64,000 bases of DNA from Iris pallida (Eukaryota; Streptophyta; Magnoliopsida; Asparagales; Iridaceae): the NCBI GenBank assembly GCA_029216955.1, contig JANAVB010015600.1, positions 37,899,539-37,963,538 on the forward strand, in the 5' to 3' direction. Of this stretch, positions 1 through 12,161 are shown piece by piece; position 1 is the first letter of the stretch; the number at the start of each line of letters is the position of its first letter. The position numbers were made by a program, and so were the translations under genes. The notes beneath the pieces are model-generated. The model did no database searches and was not told where the DNA came from. It saw only the letters and a list, made by a program, of their open reading frames with translations.

Positions 1-295
1 GAAAGATGTTCAATTGTATAAACACAAGAATAAAAAGCTCTCTCTATTGGTAAATGAAATAAGAGATACACCTACCTCTAGTTACACAATGATATATCTT
101 CTCTTAAGCTTAGCTTACATGAAGCTCTTGAAGCATTGACAAGAATGCTCAAGAGAATGTTGAACTTAAGGAAACACTAGAATTAGAAAAGAATAATGAT
201 CTTACTGCTTCTTAAAGATTTGCAACAATCATAGCTAAACATGATGACTTCTTACAAATTTTAAAAACTTAAAATTTGGATTAGGAAAACTGGTT

Positions 296-613
296 ATGCA
301 ACCTAAGACCTACTCTAAGGCAAGGTACGTGACTCACCATATGATCCCTCATAAAAGATCCTTTGAAAAGAGGCTAGTAAGACGAAAGTCTCACACAAGT
401 ATGCTTTCTACTATAGAAATCCATGAAAGAATTCACATATCATACCACACACTCATATTCACACTGTCATCCAAAATACAAATATACATGCTATGTCATT
501 ATTGTAGATTACATGGACACATTTCTCATCAATGTAGAATTAGAAAGTATGTGGATATGAACTTATGTAAATGGGTTCCAAAGACTAACGACCCTCAAGA
601 AAATGGGTACTAA
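296..613 (+). pseudogene. copia gag C-terminal fragment with CCHC zinc knuckle
   Basis: An open stretch of 105 codons ends at a stop at 611-613. It contains a C-X2-C-X4-H-X4-C knuckle (CHYCRLHGHISHQC, codons about 62-75, near 482-523), which binds RNA in retrotransposon gag proteins. It is followed by a KWVPK motif that often closes gag in SIRE/Tork copia elements. Upstream sequence (about 100-290) still reads as gag-like coiled-coil in other frames but is broken. The ATG at 296 is only the first methionine in the surviving frame, not a natural start. Confidence 0.75.
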
Positions 614-639
614 ATGTTACATCTTCAACTTGTGTTGTA

Positions 640-1500
640 GGTGTATGACCCCCCAATGCAAGAAGCAAGTGGATTCTCGATAGCAGGTGCTTAAGATATA
701 TGACATGTGACGCTACTCTTTTTCAATGCTATCAATGAAGAAGGAAGGATATGTCTCCTTCGGCAATAACTTGAAATGGTACATCATTGGTAATGGTGAT
801 AAAGATACTTTTTATTTTTCTGTTATTGAGAATGTTTGCTTAGTTACCGATTTAAGCCTAACTTATTAAGTATTAGTTATTTAGCTAATAATAGTTATGA
901 CACTGATTTTTTTAAGAATAAATGTTCCATTTATGATAGTTCTAGTAGAAATATTATTTATGAAGGAGTTAAAGAGGATAACATTTATGTTTACTATCTA
1001 TCAAAAGATTCTAATTATGTAGGATGGTGTCTACATGCCAAGAAATATGAAAGGTGGCTTTGGCATATACGCTTAGGGTATGCAAGCATGGATTCAATAA
1101 CAAGATTTTCTATAAAGCAACTAGTAAGAGACTTACCTTCGATCTCCTTCAAGAAAGATATGGTTTGTACTGGATGTGAAAAGAACAAGCAAACCAAATC
1201 TTCCTTCAAATATCCATCAACGTTGTAAGTACTGTTAGACCTCATCTACTTTTGTATATAAATTTGTTTGGACCAAGTAGGGTCGCCAGCCTTGATGGTA
1301 ATTATAGACATTTATAATTAGTATTAATTTTTCTCGCTTTGCTTGAGTTATTTTTCTAACTAGTAGAAGTGATACTTTTTCATAATTCGTGACATTTTGC
1401 AAAATAGTTCAAAATAGGAAAGGCTTCATGATAACTCGTATAAGGAGCGATTATGGAGGCAAATCTAAAAATTATTTCTAAAAAGCTTTATGATTAAAAT
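640..1500 (+). pseudogene. copia protease, GAG-pre-integrase and integrase remnant
   Basis: At 670-711 the frame reads WILDSRCLRYMTCD, a damaged form of the copia aspartic-protease active-site block (normally D-S/T-G-C/A). The block 836-1228 is an open 130-codon stretch. Its C-terminal half (from about 1040) is the GAG-pre-integrase domain, with RWLWHIRLGYASMDSI, then a C-X2-C pair (VCTGCEKNKQTKSSF) of the integrase zinc finger. A fragment of integrase core (KGFMITRIRSDYGG, about 1420-1461) follows in another frame. The catalytic DDE core is mostly missing. Several frame breaks make this inactive. Confidence 0.8.
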
Positions 1501-1559
1501 GTTTTTTAAGAGGAAAGGTTAACACTATTTTTTTTATAAAATCTCTTGATGTCACTTTC

Positions 1560-2530
1560 CTTCTAGTACAAATTTATGTGGACGATATCATTTTTGGATC
1601 TACTAACAAACTTCTTTGTGAGGAATTTGCTGAGTGTATGCAGAGCGAATTTAAAATGATCATGATGGGAGAACTTACCTTCTTCCTCGGTCTTTAAATC
1701 AAGCGTAGCTCGCAGGACACCTTTGTTAATCGAGCTAAGTACACAAAGGACTTATTAAAGCGCTTCAACATGGATAATTCCAAGCCTATTGGAACTCAGA
1801 TGACAACTTCTACCCAGCTTAATCAAGATGAACAAGATAAATTAGTTGATATTCGTAAGTATCGAGGTATGATTGATATTTTATTCTATTTAACTGCTAG
1901 TCGACCTGATATAATATTTATTATTTGTCTATGTGCTTGATATCAAGATAATTCCAAGGGATCTCACTTATACGTATGTTGTTAAACGTATCTTCCGATA
2001 CCTTAAAGGCACTTCGATGTTGGGCATATGGTGTTCCAAGTCCAAATCTTTTGATGTGATCGGTTATTCAGACACACATTTTGTTGGATGTTAGGTTGAC
2101 CGTAAAAGTACCCGTGGTATGTGTCTTCTCACGAAAAAAGCTTTAGTCTCCTGGTTTAGTAAGAAACAAATTTTTATCGCCATTTCAAGCACTGTAACTG
2201 AATATATCACTGCAGGTCGCTGCTATGCTCATATTTTTGTGGATGGAACAAACCTTGGAGGATTATCACCTATTTTTCAATGTTAACGATCCATATTTAT
2301 TGTGATAACATAGCACTATTAATCACTAAGAATCTTATATGTCATTTTCATATGACATAGAGAGATTAGACATCATTTTATTTTTGATCACCAACAACAT
2401 GGAAACATTTGTTTACACTTTACATACACTGAACATCAATTGGTTGATATCTGCACTAAACCTCTAGCCGAGGATCGCTTTAATTTCATTTGGAGAACTC
2501 GATATTTTAGATCAAACGTCAGCTTTATCT
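1560..2530 (+). pseudogene. copia reverse transcriptase and RNase H remnant
   Basis: The RT palm motif is intact at about 1567-1602 (QIYVDDIIFGST), followed by MGELTFFLGL with an in-frame stop, then a connection region up to about 1935 (YRGMIDILFYLTASRPDI). RNase H follows in broken frames from about 1975 (RIFRYLKGTSMLGIW; GYSD). The C-terminal TEHQLVDICTKPLAEDRF block lies at about 2428-2481. These match the copia RT-RNase H C terminus closely. The 5' half of RT is absent, removed together with the integrase. Stops and frameshifts exclude function. Confidence 0.85.
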
Positions 2531-2541
2531 AATTCTTATTC

Positions 2542-2603
2542 TGTTGAAAGTGGACTGAACTCAGGTTGAATTCGGTTTCTCATTATTGAGAAAATCGAAC
2601 TCG
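2542..2603 (+). repeat. Putative start of the copia 3' LTR, interrupted by element A
   Basis: About 15 bases after the RNase H frame ends, a TGTTGAAAGTGG sequence starts. Copia LTRs begin with TG and follow the pol gene directly. The sequence resumes after element A at 38386 with similar composition (shared GAACTCGG words) and a TATA-like box. No convincing polypurine tract is visible and no partner LTR lies in the window, so the exact boundary is tentative. Confidence 0.45.
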
Positions 2604-2608
2604 ATCAA
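2604..2608. repeat. Target-site duplication of element A (left, ATCAA)
   Basis: ATCAA directly precedes the TGTCACTCCC terminus of the 5' LTR. The same five bases follow the 3' LTR at 38381-38385. A 5-bp duplication is standard for gypsy integrase and shows that the two outer LTRs belong to one insertion. Confidence 0.9.
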
Positions 2609-2795
2609 TGTCACTCCCGTTTCCCGTTATACGTATTTTCATTATATGCGTACGGATTTCTGACATTTGTCAGGTGGATCGTAGTTAGACTTGTCTTGCT
2701 TAGCCTAGTCTTTGTTTAATCTTGCCTTGGTTTATTTGGTTTGGTTCAATATGACTTAGCTTGGCTTGGTTTCGTTTGAGATGAGAAGGGGTTGA

Positions 2796-2803
2796 TATAT
2801 AAG
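2796..2803 (+). promoter_or_regulatory. TATA box of the element A LTR promoter
   Basis: TATATAAG lies about 190 bp into the LTR and is followed by a CT-rich stretch typical of plant transcription starts. The same box is kept in the 3' LTR at about 36004-36010. It would drive the genomic RNA. Motif only; no start site is measured. Confidence 0.6.
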
Positions 2804-3265
2804 TCAACTTGTCTCTCTCTCCTCCATAGCTTTTATTTACTTCTTCATCTTCTTCATTTACTCCTCCCACCTACACCCAAGCCCTAGGCAAGTACAACTT
2901 GCTTCATGAAGGATCTCAAAATTTACTTTTCCATTGTCTTTCTTACTTGATTTTAAGCCTCTTTAGAACTTGTCATTTTTGGTTTTGATGGATGGATCTT
3001 TGTAGATCTAAGTTTTAATCTTTTCTCATTCTTCTTGGTTTTGATCTACTAAAACTTGATATTTTCGAAAACTAGTTGTTCATGTTGTAGAAAATTTCGT
3101 TCTACCCAATTTTGACCTTTAAAAAGTTAGAGTTCGATTTATTTTGAGGGAATTATGGACTTTTGAAGTTCATGGGTTCAACCAAGCATTTTTATGCTGA
3201 TTGGAGAAGATCAACAGTGGTTGTGCGCACTTTTTAGTGTCGCACCATCAGGTTGTGCGGGTTCT

Positions 3266-3460
3266 GGCGCAACCTAGCGTGTGCAACCTAACCTGGCGCA
3301 TCCAAGTCAGGCGCAACCTGACTTGGTGCAACCTGACCTGGCGCACCTCAGTCAAGCGCAACCTGACTTGGCGCAACCTGACCTGGCGCACCCTAGTCAG
3401 GTGCAACCTGACTTGGTGTAACCTGACCTGGCGTACCCCAGCCCGACGCAACCCAACTTA
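3266..3460 (+). repeat. 15-bp tandem repeats in the 5' LTR of A
   Basis: Repeated units of the type CAACCTGACTTGGCG alternate with variants containing CACCCCAGTCAGG, giving a 15-bp period with a higher-order period near 45 bp. The array recurs in the 3' LTR (about 36478-36680) with a slightly different unit order. Its open frames on both strands (runs of NLTWR or QVRLR) are a result of the 15-bp period, not genes. Confidence 0.8.
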
Positions 3461-5173
3461 GGCGCCACCTGTTCCCCTTGGCGCCACTTGTCATTTCTTT
3501 GGCACTAGTTGACCAGCGCCACTTATTGCCATGATACCCCTTGCCCCCATGTTCTCCTAGTTCTTGATGTATATGCATGTGATCTTGCATGTAACTTGTA
3601 CTTGACCCATCTTATGACGACCCGACTCGATAACTGGCTGAGCATAGCATGACTTGCCAATATTGATCATGACATAAATACGACTTGACATGAACATGAC
3701 ATATATAATCTTAATAGTGGCCCGTCGAGGCGCACTCCTGACAAGCAATCTTGACAAGTAACAAGTAACCTAACATGATATGATAATCTTGAATGCTATT
3801 GCGACAGCTATCCTGACTTGCTAAGTAACTCTTGTCTTGACACCATGGTTAATTTTTGTGATTGTGCCTGTATAAGCTACCTGTCTCGTCTTACATCATG
3901 TCTAGGACATGGATTCCTGGTTACCACGGTCAGGGATTCATAATGAATCTGACTAGGTTAATGACTAGATTGATCAAATAGTTCATATAGAGAGATTTTC
4001 CCAGTTACAGGAGATCCTGTTATCCCGGCCACACGAGAAGGACTTGTAGCCTGCCGACGAGTAGGGCATATTTCCAGCTCACTGTCATGTAGGACACTTC
4101 TTGAGAACATAAGTACTGAAAGTACACCAGTATGCTTGATAACTCTTGTAACTCTAATAAATCTCCTCGCCTGGATAACCTAGATAGTCTGCAGGGCTTG
4201 TGACTGCGGGAACATCTCAATTGCATCTTGTTAGTAGCTAGGCTTGTGATAACACTAGTTAGTTAAAGTATCAAGCCGTACTCATTGCTTGGCCGTGATT
4301 GATGGATGGAGTCTAGTCTAGTCTTGCCTAGACAAGGCCAGTACATGGTTACTTCAGCCCGTTACTATTATGCTTTACTTATTCGATAATTGGTTATAGA
4401 CTAAGTTCTGTTTAGGTGAAAGGTTACAACCCCGATCCTTGTTTGGTTTATGGGTTGTAACTTGGTTATTGGAATAGTCCTTTAGTTATCTTATCGTTTA
4501 TCACCATGTTTTCTCTAACTCATGTCTTTCGTTATCCTTTATGTATCATGTGCTAATATGATGGTTTTAGTTCTTAAGTGAAGCCTCCCTTGTGGCACTT
4601 ACTCTTTCTGGGGTCTGACCCAGCTAGTTTTGTATGGCCAGATTTTGGAGTAGCTTTCGAGGATCTTCCTGCCTTCCAGCCAGATGGTGAACACCAGACG
4701 TAATCCTGGCAACGAATGGGTTTCTTATTTTGCTTTCCCACTTTATTATAAATTATTCTTTTGAGGTGTTAAGCCGCCGAGCAAGTGTTAGCTCATATTA
4801 AAACTTTAATTTCTGTCTACCTATGGGCTGCTACATGATTGACAAATCCTAGGGTTGATCATGTGTGACTTAAACTCTTGCTAGTCTTCGTATTTTGTAT
4901 GACTAGCTTCGTGATCATCTGAATATGTAATGTTTGAGATGCCTTACTTTGTATGTCTGATGATCTTACATCTTGTAACAATTACTTGCTTGTTGAGATT
5001 GAGACACTAGGCTTGTTCATGACCATAAGAGACGGTTGGCTTGTAGATAAACCCTCATACATCTAGACAGCCATGACCGTATATCGAGGTAGATTATACT
5101 TTAATATACGTAGCTGGCTGTGTCAGTCCCTCGCTATCCAGTATTCTGGTTCTGGGGCGTGACACGGTATAAG

Positions 5174-5191
5174 TGGTGGCCCATAAAGGTC
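5174..5191 (+). other. Primer-binding site of A, tRNA-Ile(AAU)-like
   Basis: TGGTGGCCCATAAAGGTC starts 9 bases after the LTR end. It differs at two positions from TGGTGGCCCATGCAGGTC, the form seen in B and D. That sequence is the complement of the 3' end (with CCA) of plant cytosolic tRNA-Ile(AAU) as I know it. It would prime minus-strand synthesis. Confidence 0.7.
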
Positions 5192-5462
5192 TTGTAAATC
5201 AAGATGTGTGAGGGTTTCATTGAATAGATGTCTCAATCAGCACTCACCCTTGATCTCTACTCGTGTCGTCTAATCTTTCCGAAATCTTGACCTGATCACA
5301 TGTTTATATCCTCGATCTATCATGGTCCTTCCTTATTATTTCCTATGTCGTTTCTTCAGCGACATTGTTTCTGGTCCTACCGATCAGCAAGGTGGAGCAC
5401 CTCCAGTGGACCAGCAGTAACCTGGAGACCAAGCCCAACACTCTGGAGCGGCCTCCCGAGTC

Positions 5463-6310
5463 ATGCATTCCGGGGATCCAGAGCCCCCAGTTCAGCTAGT
5501 CCAGTCTGTAGATCCTAATAATGAAACCCTGGTGGGTCTCATCTGGAAATTGCTTGCATCTCATGATCGTCGGGGCGATGCCCTACACCAGACAATACAA
5601 GATGCCATGGGCAGAGTTGGTTACCAAAGGAACAATACAGCCAACAGCTTCAAGCGTCTGAACCCTCCTTTGTTTGATGGCACTGAAGATGCTATTGCTG
5701 CTGATGTATGGCTTCAGGACACAGAGGTTATCCTAAAGCAGCTAGGATTTCTGAGGGTGAGAAGGTGGTCGTTGTGCGCCTGCAGTTATTGGACTTAGCC
5801 CGTAGCTGGTGGGTGATGCAAGCAGTTGGATTGGCGATGCCTGTCTTATGGGCGGTATTCAGCGACAAGTTCTAGATGAAGTACTTTGACGCAGTAGCTC
5901 GGTATGATCTTCAGACGAGATTCACTAACCTCAAGCAGATGGGAAGGACGGTCGATGAATATACGGTCGAGTTTTCTAGACTTAGTCGGTTTGCTCCCAC
6001 CTTGGTGGCAACCGAATTGGACCGAGCCCAGCGATTCCAGTAGGGACTCCACCTAGAGATCATTATATCAGTGGAGCAGTTTGAGCACCAGAAGTTTGAT
6101 GTCGTCTTGCGAGTAGTGAAGAGGCATGAGTATACCTCCCAGAGGATAATAGATCGAACTGGAGGACGGAAGAGGTCTTATGGACAGTTGTTCCAATCAT
6201 CAACACCAGCCCCGGTAGCTAGGGCTTTGACAATTGGAGCTCCTAGGAGGGCGACCACAGTTTTGTCGGTTCAGCACTCGACACCGACGTACCCTCAGTA
6301 ATAGAAGCAG
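5463..6310 (+). pseudogene. Element A gag (capsid part), frameshifted
   Basis: Open from 5463 to a frameshift near 5752. The gag domain is recognisable from about 5660 (RLNPPLFDGTEDAIAADVWL) and continues in another frame (RSWWVMQAVGLAMPVLW, about 5807-5860; MGRTVDEYTVEFSRLSRFAP, about 5939-5998). It ends with basic, serine-rich sequence and two stops at about 6299-6314. This is the retrotransposon gag (capsid) domain of chromoviruses, which packages the genomic RNA. At least one frameshift and several in-frame stops inactivate it. The true start is uncertain: similar composition extends back to about 5380 in another frame. Confidence 0.8.
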
Positions 6311-6325
6311 AAGTAGTCTTCCGCG

Positions 6326-7126
6326 ATGGGCTGCACTCATTGTAGGAAGCCAGGACACATAGTCTCAGAGTGTCGCAGAGCTCAGGGGTTGTGCTTGGCT
6401 TGTGCGGCACCGGATCACATGATAGGGTCTTGTCCGCATAGAGCCAGTTCCTCTTCATTAACCCTAACCAGTCTATCGGTTAAGGGACCAGCACCAGCGC
6501 AGCAACAGTACCAGCCTCCGAGACCATTGCCACCTCTGGCTCAAGCTTTCCCGCAGCAGAGGCCACAACAATATGCTCAGGTCCAAGCTCAGATTCAGAA
6601 CAGACAGAGAGATCACCAACAGAGGAGACCAGCACCGAGAGGACAAGGTCAAGTTATGGCTCTGACCGTGGCAGAAGAATTGGCATCAGGTAAGGTGGTG
6701 GCAGGTACCATTCTCATCAACTTTTTTCCAGCATCAGTATTATTTGATTCGGGTGCATCGAATTCATTTATGTCTGCACGATTCGCAACACGGATAGGAC
6801 TGGAGCTCGAGTCATTATCAGTAAGGTTCAATATACTTACTGGTAATGGTCTTATAGGGGTAGATAGAGTCTATTTCTCGTATCGAATCGTAGTTAGTGG
6901 TAGAGAGTTTTCTGCTAGATTAATAGAATTTTTGATGGCCGACTATGATATGGTCCTAGGAATGGATTGGTTGAAGGATCAATACGCAAAAATAGACTGC
7001 CATGTTGGTAGGATTATTTTTGGTATTCTAGGCGAACCAGAGTTTTTATTTTCCAGAGGCGAAGTAGAACTTCTCCATCAGTATTATGGATGGCAGGAGC
7101 AGAAGCAGTTCAATTACCCAGAGTAG
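6326..7126 (+). pseudogene. Element A gag zinc knuckle and aspartic protease
   Basis: This is the longest surviving open frame of A's gag-pol (266 codons). Codons about 3-16 are a C-X2-C-X4-H-X4-C knuckle (CTHCRKPGHIVSEC), followed by a second cysteine-rich stretch, then a Gln/Pro-rich linker. The retroviral-type protease follows: the active-site LFDSGASNSFM is near codons 137-147 (about 6736-6766), and DMVLGMDWL (about 6949-6975) is the usual second block. The ATG at 6326 follows stops and is not the natural start, since the frame is a piece of the polyprotein. The protease looks complete, but the neighbouring domains are broken. Confidence 0.85.
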
Positions 7127-7932
7127 TAAAAGAGTTTCCTGATGTGTTTCCCGAAGAGCTTCCAGGCATGCCCCCAGAGAGAGAGAGATAGAGTTCACCA
7201 TTGATTTGCTTCCAGAGACGGCACCAATATCAGAGAGAGTCTATCGAATGGCACCATCAGAGTTGGAGATCATGTACAAGATGATTGAAGAACTCAGAAC
7301 CAAGGAATTCATTCATGCTAGTGGATTACCTTGGAGAGCCCCGATACTTCTTGTGAAGAAGAAGGATGGTACATCAAGATTATGTGTTGATTATCGTACC
7401 TTGAATCTGTAGCAATCAAGAACATATATCCTCTACCAAGGATAGATGACTTGTTCGATCAACTCAGTGGGGCAGCAGTATTCTCGAAGATTGACTTATG
7501 ATCGGGGTACCATCAGATCAGAGTTAGAGAGAAAGACATTCCAAAGACAGCATTCAGATCTAGATATGGACATTAGGAGTTTCTCGTTATGCCATTCGGA
7601 GCGACCAATGTGCCAGTAATATTCATGGATCTCATGTATCGCATATTCATGCCCTATTTGGATCAGTTCCTGATAGTATTCATAGACGACATCTTAGTCT
7701 ATAATAAGAATGAAGCAGAGCATGAACAACATCTCTGAATAGTCCTACAGATTCTCAAAGAGCACCAGTTGTATGTGAAGTTCAGTAAGTATAAATTTTG
7801 GCTTGATCGTATTTCATACTTAGGTCACATCATCACCCGAGGTAGAGTGGAAGTGGATCCCCAGAAGATAGTTGCCATAGAGACATGGCCAATTCCCAGC
7901 ACCGTCGCAGAAGTTTGCAGTTTCCTAGGATT

Positions 7933-8069
7933 GGCTATTACCGACGATTTGTGTCAGACTTTGCTCGAATTTTGGCACCATTGACGCAGTTGACCAGCAA
8001 GGATGTACAGTTTGCTTGGACAGTAGAGTATCAGAGTTCATTCGAGAAGTTGAAGCAAGGATTGTTGAC
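7933..8069 (+). repeat. Left copy (first part) of the 285-bp pol duplication
   Basis: 137 bp of RT/connection sequence, continued at 16459-16606 after removal of B. Together they equal 285 bp and match 33582-33866 without gaps. I counted 12 differences, 11 of them transitions. See the matching entry at 33582. Confidence 0.9.
8065..8069. repeat. TSD of element B (TTGAC), partner at 16454-16458
   Basis: TTGAC flanks both ends of B. In the uninterrupted pol copy at about 33710-33718 the corresponding site is present once (as ATGAC, with one base difference), which confirms the insertion point. Confidence 0.9.
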
Positions 8070-8856
8070 TGTAGCTTCCCTTCCCGGAATTTATTTTTTT
8101 GAAATATTTTTATTATTATTTAATTATTTTAAATGGTGATTTTAAATTTGTTTTTTATAAATAATTATTTAGTTAATTAATATGGTAGATGACTTTAACC
8201 ATAGTTGAGTTTTGAAGTACCAGACGACTAGGAATCATGGCACGGATAGTTCAGTGGCGTGCCTTGACTAGTGTATTAGCCCTGGTAGGGAAGGCCGAAC
8301 CATAGTGATGTCCTAACTAGGAAAATCAGGCCAAGTTGCGACTTAACCCTTACCGATAATTTATTTATTATGTAATTATATTATTGGGTTTTAGAGAAAC
8401 CGATTATACCATTTTAGCCCGGACTGGACCCGAACTGAGCCCAATCCCATGTAGTCCTACGGTACGTCTAGTGACATTCGTGTTGATGCATGTTGGTGTG
8501 ATTGTGTATCGTATTCCATTTTAGTGATCTAATGAGTATTCCTAAATATTCTTAATTAAATATTATAAATATTATTATTAGTTGGTATTCAATAATATTT
8601 GTATAAAATAGGCCTTGTGCATTTTCTGGGATTATTAGAGGGTGCAAAATGGTATATACATCATCTTTGGTTTATTAAAATTTGTTATTATTATTATTAC
8701 TATTATTATTATTTTATTGGGGTTGTTATTTAATATTATTATTTTATTGATTATAATTAATGGTTATATTTAATTGTTATATTAAATTGTTATCATGTGA
8801 TTTATAATTTATGCATAAATATAATATCTTAAATATCGCGTAATGTGTATGTGTAC

Positions 8857-9291
<435 letters not shown>

Positions 9292-9695
9292 GTGTATATG
9301 TTACGTATATATAAATATGCGTATACGTGTATGTATATATAAATATATATAAAAAAAATGTATATATAAATATATATGGAAAAAAAATATAAATATATAT
9401 GGATATAGATGTGTATGTATACGTAAATATATATATATATACATATGTAAATGTGTATATGTATATATGTACGTAGATATTTATATATAAGATATATATG
9501 CAATAAATAAATTAATATATAATGTATGTATATGTATATATATAGGATAGATATATGAGTTAAATTCATATAAGAAATACTAAAAGAAAAAAAGCAGCAG
9601 CAACACCAAGCCGGCCTGCCCAACCCGAGCCACAATTTCTCAAGCCCATAGGCCAAGCCTACAGTAAACTGGGAAAAACCCCCGATCGGTTCTAA

Positions 9696-9702
9696 TATAT
9701 AG
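9696..9702 (+). promoter_or_regulatory. Putative TATA box of the element B LTR
   Basis: TATATAG lies directly upstream of the GC-rich leader and is kept at 13997-14003 in the 3' LTR. A TATA box followed by a GC-rich leader is also seen in elements D and I. Motif evidence only. Confidence 0.5.
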
Positions 9703-11184
9703 CCGAGCGCACAGCCTATTACGATCGAGAGCTCGACACAGAGAGGAACTTCGACGAAACCCTAAACCTAAACCCGACGCCCCATCACCTGGACGGCCAT
9801 CCGCCGCTGGCGCCGCCGCACGCGCACGGCCACGGACGGCAGACGCGCGCGCGCGGGGGTAATGACAGCAGCGGTCTACGGTGTCGGGCTCCCCTTCGCT
9901 GCGACGGTTCGTCGCGAGCAATGGGCCGTTTCGCCTCCCGTCTTTTCTGGTATGCTCACAACCTAACCTACTTCGTAACCCATCAATTAGTTTGAGTAGG
10001 TTTGTAATCGAGTCGACGGGAAATCGACTCAAAGTCGACAGAAAATCCTGTACCGAAACAGGACATAAGCAGTCCAAACGCTCGACTTGGAAGGCGATTT
10101 CTCGCCAATCCATGGATCGATTAGAAATTCTATTTGAACAAAGTTTTAGACAACATATAGGGCTAGAGAACCCTTTTTACAGAAATCGATTTTGATCACT
10201 ATGCGCCGAGAAATCGGTTTCCCAATATTGAGAAAAACCTGTTTCAAAAACATTAGAAATCCATCCATACGACGTGCGTCCCTCCATTTCGGGCGACGTG
10301 GTCGCGCACCGTAGGCATCAAAAGGTGCGTAACGGCTTCGTGGTCGTGTGGGCTTTGAAAGAATTCAAATTGGTCACGTGTGCGCGACGAATTTGATGTG
10401 TATCCGTCGAAATTTACCGTATCGTGCACCTTGCAAATTCTCCAATTACTTTGTGTACGCTCGTCAGATCGAGACGAAAGTTGTGCCAACAGGTCCGTAT
10501 CATTTTTTTGGTCCTGTATGCCAAGTTTGGTCCGATTCTGAGGCAGTTGATAAAATCGTCGTTTTGCGGGCCCCACGGTCCGACTCAACGGGTGATTTTA
10601 TGCACGGCCCGCCGAAATCCAACTTTGGACATACGATTGGGTTCCTATCGGAAAATTAGATCCGTAGACATGTAGTTTGATAACTTTAGAGACCATTGAC
10701 TCTAGCACGCTTTTTGGTGCAAAGTGGGTCCAACGACGGACATCATTTTTGCCCAAAATTACCGTTTTGCCCCTGTGTCCAGAATTAGACTTAAGGACAG
10801 GCAATCCTAGCTAATTTGACTATTCTGAGACTGTTGGCATTATTTGTTTCAGCTTTTGGAGACAGTTGTGATGATTTGGACCTTATGGCTTAGCAGTGGA
10901 CTAGATTGTTATTGGATCTGCATGCAACCTCCAGGCAAGTATACCTTGCCTTCCTCTATAGTTTTACTTATATGCATTTTCTTTTGTTTTTCAGTCATTT
11001 GATTGTTTATGGACATGTACTTTTTGTGTTATTTTCTGTGGAGTTATTTTTATTGTTTATAGCCATGTTCATGTTTTGCCTTGTGTTTCACATTTGGAGT
11101 TCTCGTCAGTACCTTGCTTGAGTCGTGTCATAGAACGAGTACGTGTAAGTGAACTGCTAAATCTTTGACATTGTTTCCTTGGCA

Positions 11185-11560
11185 CCAGAGAGTCCACACT
11201 CGGGACGAGGGTGTTTTCCTTGATCTGTTTACATCCGTGAATCCATGCTAGGGACTAGGATATCGATTATTTGCACCAGAGAGTCCACGCTCGGGACGAG
11301 GGTGTAGACTTGACTTGACTTGCACCAGAGAGTCCACGCTCGGGATGAGGGTGTTTACATCAGAGAGTCCATACACGGGACGAGGATGTAGTATTTGTAC
11401 CAGAGAGTCCACACTCGGGATGAGGGTACCTTGCCGTGAACTAACCAGAGAGTCCACACTCGGGACGAGGGTTAGTACTAACCAGAGAGTCCACATTCGG
11501 GACGAGGGTTAGTGTTTAGTTCAAACCCATGAGTCCACACTCGGGATGAGAGTTTGGTTT
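11185..11560 (+). repeat. Tandem array of ~27-bp 'GAGTCCACACTCGGGACGAG' units
   Basis: Nine imperfect copies of a unit around GAGTCCACACTCGGGACGAG are separated by variable spacers of about 10-30 bp. The same array lies in the 3' LTR at about 15485-15865. The conserved core with unequal spacers looks more like repeated binding sites than a simple tandem duplication. Confidence 0.85.
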
Positions 11561-12161
11561 CTTCCATTGATCTCGTGATTATCGTTCATCCGACAGTTCA
11601 TTTATACGTAGTTGTTCTGGTGTTCGTGTGTTCGAGTTTGTGTTCGTGTTCGTAGTCATTGTCGTGTTCCTGTTTCTTCTTGTTTATTTTCTCCCGCATG
11701 ATAAAACTGTTAGATAGGCATGTATATTATGTATCTTGCTATGTCCTCTGAGGACCTGATGATCTCCTCAGGTTTAGCGATTGCATGGAGTTAGCTAGTA
11801 GTTCTGGATGGCAGAGGGTTTGTGGTTTTTGCGGGATTCAGGTATCGTATCATGTTTATTATCCGCTCGTGCCCTATGTTCCTTATCATGATATACTTTT
11901 CTTGTTAGTTACATTTATAGACTCATATCATTTCTTAGAGTCTAATCGGACATATATGCTAGTGGGCTGCAGACCACGACCCATAGTATTCATTCTTATT
12001 TTACATGATTCTTGTAGATTGAGATATAGTTTAGATTATACACAATACCCTATTCTGGACAGCTTATACGTACTCTAGTCGGGCTGGAGTCCGCTCGATA
12101 CGTAGCTGGCTTGCTCACGAGCTCGCGTCCGAAAAGCGGGTGCGGGTCGTGACAAGTTTTT

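Larger units (their letters stand above)
1..2541 (+). mobile_element. Ty1/copia retrotransposon internal region, decayed (SIRE/Tork-like)
   Basis: Fragments of a copia polyprotein appear in the expected order: gag zinc knuckle, protease, GAG-pre-integrase, integrase, reverse transcriptase, RNase H. They lie in different frames with many stops. The 5' LTR and early gag are outside the window. The spacing between integrase (about 1420-1475) and RT (about 1560) is far too short, so most of the integrase and the RT fingers have been deleted. Integrase before RT is the copia order and excludes gypsy. The style of the zinc-knuckle region and of the pre-integrase block is like SIRE/Maximus or Tork elements; that lineage call is from memory and tentative. 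This is the oldest layer of the nest and the host of element A. Confidence 0.85.
2609..5164 (+). repeat. 5' LTR of element A
   Basis: It starts TGTCACTCCC and ends GGGGCGTGACA, so the ends are short inverted repeats. It aligns along its full length with 35817-38380, differing at a few positions per hundred. It contains a TATA box (2796-2803), a short hairpin (2887-2903), and a block of tandem repeats (about 3270-3460). The rest is ordinary AT-moderate LTR sequence with no coding potential; short open frames inside are chance. Confidence 0.93.
7130..8069 (+). pseudogene. Element A reverse transcriptase, broken and then cut by element B
   Basis: The chromovirus RT is seen in order: [11 protein letters not shown] (about 7145), [21 protein letters not shown] and [10 protein letters not shown] (7340-7408), PFGATNVP, the catalytic FIDDILVY (7679-7702), SYLGHIITRG (about 7817-7846) and SFLGL with the start of the connection domain. 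Stops occur near 7410, 7499, 7574 and 7738, mostly Trp or Gln/Arg codons changed by single transitions, and there is at least one frameshift near 7180. Coding stops at 8069 where element B is inserted; the next codons lie at 16459. From 7933 onward this region is duplicated at 33582. Confidence 0.88.

Noticed and set aside
3201..3590. Repeat proteins with NLTWR / QVRLR units
   Set aside because: Made by a 15-bp tandem repeat, which is open in several frames on both strands; not conserved in frame in the 3' LTR.
5300..5518. Separate 72-codon gene before gag
   Set aside because: Overlaps gag in another frame and has no domain; likely part of the gag leader.
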